From NCBI GenBank assembly GCA_003819755.1, contig RPQK01000197.1, positions 1 to 10,481 on the forward strand: a stretch of DNA of 10,481 bases. Reading direction: 5' to 3'. The notes beneath the pieces were generated by a model, which saw only the letters and a program-made list of their open reading frames with translations, did no database searches and was not told where the DNA came from. The position numbers and the translations under genes are program-made. Below are positions 6,463 to 10,481 of this stretch, piece by piece; position 1 is the stretch's first letter, and each line of letters starts with the position of its first letter. The stretch comes from Acidobacteriota bacterium (GTDB lineage Bacteria; Acidobacteriota; UBA6911; RPQK01).

Positions 6463-7706
6463 ACAAAAACCAATACCTAGAAAACATCATTATGGGCCTC
6501 GGGACTCTCCGAGGTCACAAAATCAGAAGCCTCCTCACGATTCTCGGCGTCATCATCGGCGTGATGACCGTGATCGTTATCGCGTCGATCCTCACGGGAA
6601 TGCGGCAGAATATCGTCAACCTTGTCGAGGAATTCGGCACGGATAATATCTATGCGTTTCACCTGACGACTGGCCCCTCCTTCGGCCACCGCGACCGGCG
6701 GGAATGGAACCGGAAACCTCTGAGAGTCGAAGATGCAATGGCAATCAAGGCGGGAACTGATGCCGTTCGGGAGGTGACTTGGGAGGGTTTCGCCTTCGGA
6801 CGGGCCCCCACCCTCAAGTACGCCGCCGAATCATACAAGCAAGGTCGCGTTCGGGGAGTTTCGCCAGCCTACGCGGAAGTCACCAACATGGTCCTGAGCG
6901 AAGGAAGGTTCTTTGGTGAAACGGAGGACACCCGGCGCGCCCAGGTTTGCGTTCTCGGGGTCAGTGTCGTTGAAGCGCTCTTCCCCAATACAGACACAAT
7001 CGTAGGAAGAAGCATCCAGATCGACGGGAACAGCTTCAGCGTCGTCGGGGTTTTGGAGAAGCGCAAAAGCAGCTTCATGGGCGAGAACGAAGAAGACAAC
7101 ATGGTCCTCATTCCGTACCGGACCTTCCGCAAGCTCAATCCGAAGAGCGACTGGCTGTTTATCCTGATCAGGGCAAACGAGGGTCAACTCGGACGAGCTC
7201 TCGACAATATCGAAGCCATCCTGCGACGGCAGCGGAATGTCCGGTTCGACAAGGAGAACGATTTCGACCTGACCACGGCAGACAAGATGGTTGAGCAGTT
7301 CGACTCCATCACCGCTTCCATTGGAATCATTGCGATTGCCATTTCCGGTGTGGGGCTCCTGGTCGGCGGCATTGGCGTTATGAACATCATGCTCGTCTCC
7401 GTGACCGAGAGGACACGCGAGATTGGCATTCGAAAAGCGGTGGGGGCCAGGCGGCAGGATATTACCTTTCAATTTCTGTTCGAGGCTATGACGCTGACGA
7501 CAGTCGGAGGTGTCATCGGGATTGTTCTGGCCGCTCTCGCCAGTTACATCATCATGTTCCTCGTGCCTGCCCTGCCGGCCCAGGTCCCTCTCTGGGCGGT
7601 CATCGCCGGCTTCACGGTTTCTCTGTTCGTCGGCTTGGTTTTCGGCGTATGGCCCGCCGTCAAAGCTTCGCGCCTCGACCCGATCGAGTGCCTGCACTAC
7701 GAGTAG
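6459..7706 (+). CDS. MacB/FtsX-type ABC transporter permease, second of a pair
   Basis: 415 residues, paralogous to the preceding gene with the same order: N-terminal helix about 24-45, a MacB_PCD periplasmic domain to about 285, the signature TERTREIGIRKAVGARR from T316 in full consensus form, three C-terminal helices, and the ending SRLDPIECLHYE. Its ATG overlaps the upstream TGA (ATGA), which implies coupled translation and 1:1 production. Similarity along the whole length suggests tandem duplication followed by divergence. The periplasmic domains differ most, consistent with a heterodimer. It needs an ABC ATPase not present here. A long inverted repeat begins 6 nt after the stop. Confidence 0.93.
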   Translation: MNKNQYLENIIMGLGTLRGHKIRSLLTILGVIIGVMTVIVIASILTGMRQNIVNLVEEFGTDNIYAFHLTTGPSFGHRDRREWNRKPLRVEDAMAIKAGTDAVREVTWEGFAFGRAPTLKYAAESYKQGRVRGVSPAYAEVTNMVLSEGRFFGETEDTRRAQVCVLGVSVVEALFPNTDTIVGRSIQIDGNSFSVVGVLEKRKSSFMGENEEDNMVLIPYRTFRKLNPKSDWLFILIRANEGQLGRALDNIEAILRRQRNVRFDKENDFDLTTADKMVEQFDSITASIGIIAIAISGVGLLVGGIGVMNIMLVSVTERTREIGIRKAVGARRQDITFQFLFEAMTLTTVGGVIGIVLAALASYIIMFLVPALPAQVPLWAVIAGFTVSLFVGLVFGVWPAVKASRLDPIECLHYE

Positions 7707-7711
7707 ACACA

Positions 7712-7856
7712 GTCGTTTTGCTCCTGGAGCATGAGGGCCGGAGGGAAGGACCAGAAGGACCGGAAGGACCTGAAGGACGAAAAGAAGATGTCTTTCAAGT
7801 CGTTCCGGTCCTTCCGGTCCTTCCCTCCGGCCTTCATGTTCCAGGAGCAAAACGAC
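7712..7856. repeat. Inverted repeat with 67-bp arms and internal nonamer repeats
   Basis: 7712-7778 pairs with 7790-7856 around an 11-nt loop. The outer 16 bp (gtcgttttgctcctgg) are perfect and I count about six mismatches over 67 bp. Inside each arm the unit ggaaggacc repeats with period 9. It starts 6 nt after the permease stop. No ORF, transposase or target-site duplication is seen. It looks like a MITE- or REP-type fold-back element and could act at the RNA level as a 3'-end stabiliser or terminator. Confidence 0.9.
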
Positions 7857-7877
7857 GTCGAGGTAAGCTCTGACCTG

Positions 7878-7964
7878 CAACGCTTTCGCCCGGCGTTCGG
7901 GATTGAATGCCTGGCCCTCTCTTTCCAAGCACTCAAGTCCGAACGCCCGGCGGTAGAAGCGTTG
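7878..7964. repeat. Imperfect inverted repeat, about 25-bp arms
   Basis: 7878-7901 (beginning caacgctt and ending cggcgttcggg) is matched in reverse complement by 7938-7964 (beginning tccgaacgcc and ending aagcgttg), with small gaps and one mismatch in the GC block. The intervening 36 nt are unique. It follows the larger fold-back by about 20 nt and may belong to the same composite element. Confidence 0.6.
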
Positions 7965-8006
7965 CCGCGCGGGGGGATGCGCGGTCCGCAGTGACTGACG
8001 AGCTTA

Positions 8007-8048
8007 GCTACGGACGGCCGGTTCAGATTCCTTCCGGCCGTCCGCAGC
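8007..8048. repeat. GC-rich hairpin, 11-bp perfect stem
   Basis: cggacggccgg (8011-8021) and ccggccgtccg (8034-8044) enclose a 12-nt loop; gct/agc at 8007-8009 and 8046-8048 extend the stem past one mismatch. A short T-run (8062-8066) follows only after about 14 nt, so terminator function is possible but not typical. Confidence 0.6.
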
Positions 8049-8332
8049 AAGGAAAAGCTCTATTTTTAAGGCCACCGGAAGCCCCGTTGACTCCCGGCAG
8101 CCGGGGGGAAGAAAGGAACGTCCGACATTTTTCCTGAAAGCAAGAGTGATGCCAACACCGCAATGACCCGCTGATCCGCCGATGCCTTCACTTCTTGTTC
8201 AAGTGCGCTTGTTATCAAACCGGTAAACATTCCCGGCCGGTTCTAGAGGCTATCGCTATCTTGTTCAATCCACGGTACTTCTCGGCAGACATCCGGCAGG
8301 GATAAATTCCCGGTTCTTAAGCGCGCTCCTCA
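8049..8332. other. Non-coding stretch, no recognised feature
   Basis: No ORF with an RBS, tRNA-like fold, promoter or repeat that I can support. A small cccggcagccggg palindrome lies near 8091-8105. The segment separates the hairpin cluster from the octamer array and presumably holds the promoter of the cupin operon, but I cannot place it. Confidence 0.5.
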
Positions 8333-8482
8333 CTCAGTTTCTCAGTTTGTCAGTTTCTCAGTTTGTCAGTTTGTCAGCTTGTCAGCTTGTCAGCTTGTCA
8401 GTCTGTCAGTCTGTCAGTTTGTCAGTTCCCGGTCAGTTTGTCAGTTTGTCAGTCTGTCAGTCTGTCAGTTTGTCAGTTCCCG
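8333..8482 (+). repeat. Octamer tandem array, GTCAG + 3 variable bases
   Basis: About 18 units of period 8 (gtcagttt, gtcagctt, gtcagtct; ctcag variants at the start). Two breaks read 'cccg'. A 33-bp block ending in cccg occurs at 8399-8431 and again at 8450-8482, so part of the array was duplicated with a 51-bp period. It ends 26 bp before the cupin RBS. There is no inverted partner nearby. The reading frame is accidentally open through it and joins the cupin frame, giving an octapeptide-repeat extension that should not be annotated. Confidence 0.9.
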
Positions 8483-8508
8483 AGTTTGTTAGTAGAATCT
8501 CTCGATCC

Positions 8509-8515
8509 GGAGGAG
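8509..8515 (+). promoter_or_regulatory. Strong RBS fixing the cupin start
   Basis: GGAGGAG lies 8 nt before ATG 8524. It decides this start against TTG 8347, whose product would begin inside the octamer array. Confidence 0.8.
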
Positions 8516-8523
8516 CCCGAACA

Positions 8524-8970
8524 ATGATCATTGCGGATTTGTCGCAGATCGATGGAAGAAAGTACCCTGCACGGAGGCGGACCCAGAACCTGGTAGGAGG
8601 CGCTTCGCCGATCCAGGCAAAGAACTTCAGTATCGGGATGGTGACGCTGGAACCAAACGGCGGACAGGTTCCGTGGCACAACCAGGAGCAGGAAGAGGTC
8701 TACTTTGTCCTGGAGGGGAACGGGGAGATGTGCCTCGGTCAGGAGCTCCAGGCAGTGACCGCAGGGCAGGCAGTCTACATCCCGCCCGGCGTCTTCCATC
8801 AGCTGACCAACACCGGAACCACCGTCCTGAAGATGATGTACTGTTACGGGCCAGCCGGCGACGTCGCTCACTGGAAACAGGAGCTTAACGGAACTCTCCC
8901 CCGGGCGGGATCAGAGGCACCGCCTCTTCCGCCGGGGGCGCGGCCTCAATGCACGAAGAAACCCGAGTAA
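8524..8970 (+). CDS. Small single-domain cupin protein
   Basis: 148 residues forming one cupin barrel. Motif 1 is PWHNQEQEEVYFVLEGNGEM: H52, then Q54 where the usual HxH has a second His, E58 and G65/G67. Motif 2 is AGQAVYIPPGVFHQLTNTG with P87-P88, H92 and N96. Three ligands of a metal site (H52, E58, H92) remain; Q54 may serve as the fourth, as in some sugar and oxalate cupins. There is no signal peptide, so it is cytoplasmic. The proline-rich tail (133-141) is probably disordered. It is the first gene of a two-gene unit, 17 nt before an oxidoreductase of the sugar-acting Gfo/Idh/MocA family, so isomerase, epimerase or binding activity on a sugar is plausible. That is inference; the cupin fold alone does not give the reaction. 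Confidence 0.88.
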   Translation: MIIADLSQIDGRKYPARRRTQNLVGGASPIQAKNFSIGMVTLEPNGGQVPWHNQEQEEVYFVLEGNGEMCLGQELQAVTAGQAVYIPPGVFHQLTNTGTTVLKMMYCYGPAGDVAHWKQELNGTLPRAGSEAPPLPPGARPQCTKKPE

Positions 8971-8972
8971 AA

Positions 8973-8979
8973 AGAGGAG
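8973..8979 (+). promoter_or_regulatory. RBS fixing the oxidoreductase start
   Basis: AGAGGAG lies 8 nt before ATG 8988, two bases after the cupin stop. This supports 8988 over the in-frame ATG at 8949, which would overlap the cupin by 22 nt and has no RBS. Confidence 0.75.
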
Positions 8980-8987
8980 TCAGCACG

Positions 8988-10148
8988 ATGGGCAGCATCG
9001 GGACACACCGAGTCGGAATCATCATGAATGGGGTGACCGGAAGGATGGGAACCAACCAGCACCTCATTCGGTCGATACTCGCTATTGCCAGGCAGGGCGG
9101 CGTGCGCGTCGGCGATGATGAGGTGATCATACCTGAGCCGATACTTGTCGGCCGCAATGCCGCGAAGCTGCAAAAGCTCTGCGCTCAGACGGGAGTCGAG
9201 AAGTGGACAACGGACCTTGACGCCGCTCTCTCCGACGATCGCTACACCGTTTACTTCGATTCCCAAACGACCAACCTGCGGGTTCCAGGCGTGTGTAAGG
9301 CCATCGACGCCGGGAAACACATTTACTGCGAGAAACCAACTGCCGGAAGCACCGAAGAAGCCTACGGGCTATACCAGCGAGCCAAAAAGGCGGGCATCAA
9401 GCACGGGGTAGTGCAGGACAAGCTTTGGCTGCCTGGGCTCCTTAAATTGAGGACCGTCCGAGAAACTGGATTCTTCGGAAAGATCATCTCGGTGCGAGGC
9501 GAGTTCGGGTATTGGGTTTTCGAGGGCGACACAGTGTCCGCTCAACGCCCATCGTGGAACTATCGAAAGACCGAAGGCGGCGGTATCATCCTCGATATGT
9601 TCGCTCACTGGCGCTATGTCCTGGACAACCTTTTCGCCCCGGTGAAGGCCGTTTCATGCATCGGGGCAGTCCACGTCGAGCGGCGGTGGGATGAACAGGG
9701 AAAACCGTACGATGTCGATGCCGAAGATTCGGCCTATGCCACGTTCCAATTAGGCGACGGGATCATCGCTCACTTCAACTCCTCGTGGGCGGTTCGCGTC
9801 CGGCGGGACGACCTGCTAACTCTCCAGGTGGACGGGACGAAGGGATCGGCAGTCAGCGGGCTGCGGCAATGCTGGACCCAAGCTTACTCCGCGACCCCCC
9901 GGCCGGTATGGAACCCCGATATCGAAAACCCCATCAACTTCCAGTCGACCTGGACGCCGGTGCCCGAGTACCAACTCTACGACAATGCGTTCAAAGCGCA
10001 GTGGGAACTGTTCCTCCGGCATCTGATCAAGGACGAACCCTTCCCCTGGGACCTGCGGGAAGGCGCCAAAGGCGTACAGCTCGCCGAAAAAGGGATGGAA
10101 TCATGGCAGCGGCGCTGCTGGGTCGACATCCCAGAGCTCGCCAGGTGA
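8988..10148 (+). CDS. Gfo/Idh/MocA family NAD(P)-dependent oxidoreductase
   Basis: 386 residues. The N-terminal Rossmann domain opens with VGIIMNGVTGRMG (9-21), whose GxxGRMG recalls dihydrodipicolinate reductase but also occurs in this family. The family hallmark CEKP (E115-K116-P117) supplies the catalytic lysine. EGGGIILDMFAHW carries D203 and H207, the D-x3-H of the active site. The C-terminal alpha/beta domain is complete, so this is a whole enzyme. Family members oxidise or reduce hydroxyls of sugars, inositols or related compounds, or act on aldoses. The substrate cannot be read from sequence; co-transcription with a cupin favours a carbohydrate. No signal peptide or Tat motif is visible, so it is cytoplasmic. 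A heptamer array starts 16 nt after the stop. Confidence 0.92.
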   Translation: MGSIGTHRVGIIMNGVTGRMGTNQHLIRSILAIARQGGVRVGDDEVIIPEPILVGRNAAKLQKLCAQTGVEKWTTDLDAALSDDRYTVYFDSQTTNLRVPGVCKAIDAGKHIYCEKPTAGSTEEAYGLYQRAKKAGIKHGVVQDKLWLPGLLKLRTVRETGFFGKIISVRGEFGYWVFEGDTVSAQRPSWNYRKTEGGGIILDMFAHWRYVLDNLFAPVKAVSCIGAVHVERRWDEQGKPYDVDAEDSAYATFQLGDGIIAHFNSSWAVRVRRDDLLTLQVDGTKGSAVSGLRQCWTQAYSATPRPVWNPDIENPINFQSTWTPVPEYQLYDNAFKAQWELFLRHLIKDEPFPWDLREGAKGVQLAEKGMESWQRRCWVDIPELAR

Positions 10149-10164
10149 AGTGGGAATTGAAAAA

Positions 10165-10373
10165 CAGGAGTCAGAAGTCAGAAGTCGGGAGTTAGAAGTC
10201 AGAAGTCAGGAGTCAGGAGTCAGAAGTCAGAAGACAGAAGTCAGAAGTCAGAAGACAGAAGTCAGAAGTCAGGAGTCAGAAGTCAGAAGTCAGGAGTCAG
10301 AAGACAGGAGTCAGGAGTCAGAAGTCAGAAGTCAGAAGTCAGAAGTCAGGAGTCAGAAGTCAGAAGTCAGAAG
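10165..10373 (+). repeat. Heptamer tandem array, GTCAG + AA/GA
   Basis: About 30 units of period 7 (gaagtca, with ggagtca and gaagaca variants). It lies 16 nt downstream of the oxidoreductase stop. The accidental translation is a serine/lysine/glutamate-rich heptapeptide and is not a gene. It forms the left arm of a fold-back with the array at 10406-10481. Confidence 0.92.
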
Positions 10374-10405
10374 AAGGAAGCCGCGGACACTGGCATGCTT
10401 TCCCA

Positions 10406-10481
10406 TTCTGACTTCTGACTTCTGTCCTTCTGACTTCTGTCTTCTGTCTTCTGACTTCTGTCTTCTGACTTCTGACTTCTG
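10406..10481 (-). repeat. Inverted heptamer array, right arm, cut by window edge
   Basis: At least ten tgacttc/tgtcttc units, the reverse complement of 10165-10373, after a 32-nt unique spacer (10374-10405). With the left array it could form a hairpin of 70 bp or more. It runs off the right edge, so its true length is unknown. Confidence 0.9.

Noticed and set aside
6831..7928. 365-codon open frame on the minus strand
   Set aside because: Antisense to the second permease and starting inside the 67-bp inverted repeat; charged low-complexity translation without a domain.
7697..8050. Minus-strand frame of 117 codons (and plus-strand frames of 74-87 codons) across the intergenic region
   Set aside because: They are translations of the palindrome; both strands give the same GPEGPE-like peptide because the arms are reverse complements. 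No RBS or domain.
8347..8523. 59-residue N-terminal extension of the cupin
   Set aside because: It is the octamer array in translation; ATG 8524 has a strong GGAGGAG RBS.
8949..8987. 13-residue N-terminal extension of the oxidoreductase
   Set aside because: It overlaps the cupin end without an RBS, whereas ATG 8988 has AGAGGAG at 8 nt and begins just before the Rossmann strand.
10165..10481. CRISPR array
   Set aside because: Units are 7 bp with no spacers and no cas genes are present; this is a simple tandem repeat with an inverted copy.

Overview
The window is GC-rich bacterial chromosome with six complete genes and one gene cut by the left edge. They lie in tight operons separated by unusual simple-sequence repeats and long inverted repeats. 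Gene content suggests an environmental Acidobacteriota-like (or Planctomycetota-like) bacterium: a secreted protein joining a haem-c motif, PD40/TolB propeller and TPRs, a secreted all-TPR protein, an ArsS radical SAM enzyme with its DUF2064 partner, paired MacB-type permeases, and a Gfo/Idh/MocA oxidoreductase. The phylum is inferred from this gene mix; no rRNA or other marker gene is present.

Layout. (1) 1-2052, minus: C-terminally cut secreted protein with CANCH haem motif, four PD40 motifs and TPRs, starting at TTG behind a good RBS and a TATAAT box. (2) 2105-3256, plus: exported TPR protein, divergent from (1) across 52 bp. (3) 3257-3450: a long inverted repeat filling the gap between two convergent stop codons. 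(4) 5111-3452, minus: two-gene operon of a DUF2064/TIGR04282 transferase followed by arsS, the presumed arsenosugar pathway pair. (5) 5212-7706, plus: two paralogous MacB/FtsX-type ABC permeases overlapping by ATGA, with no ATPase in the window. (6) 7707-8523: an 817-bp stretch without a credible gene, holding a 67-bp-arm inverted repeat with internal nonamers, two smaller inverted repeats, about 280 bp of unremarkable sequence and an octamer array. (7) 8524-10148, plus: a small cupin and a Gfo/Idh/MocA oxidoreductase, 17 bp apart. (8) 10165-10481: heptamer array followed by its inverted counterpart, running off the window.

The repeats are the most distinctive content. Three arrays (3257-3450, 8333-8482, 10165-10481) are built on the same pentamer GTCAG (or CTGAC) with 2 or 3 variable linker bases. 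Long fold-back structures sit directly after the stop codons of the permease operon, the cupin/oxidoreductase operon and both convergent genes. The 5112-5211 gap is also notable: both divergent genes have a -10-like hexamer placed so that transcription would begin at or next to the start codon, suggesting leaderless mRNAs. I found no new defence system, CRISPR array, transposase or RNA gene.
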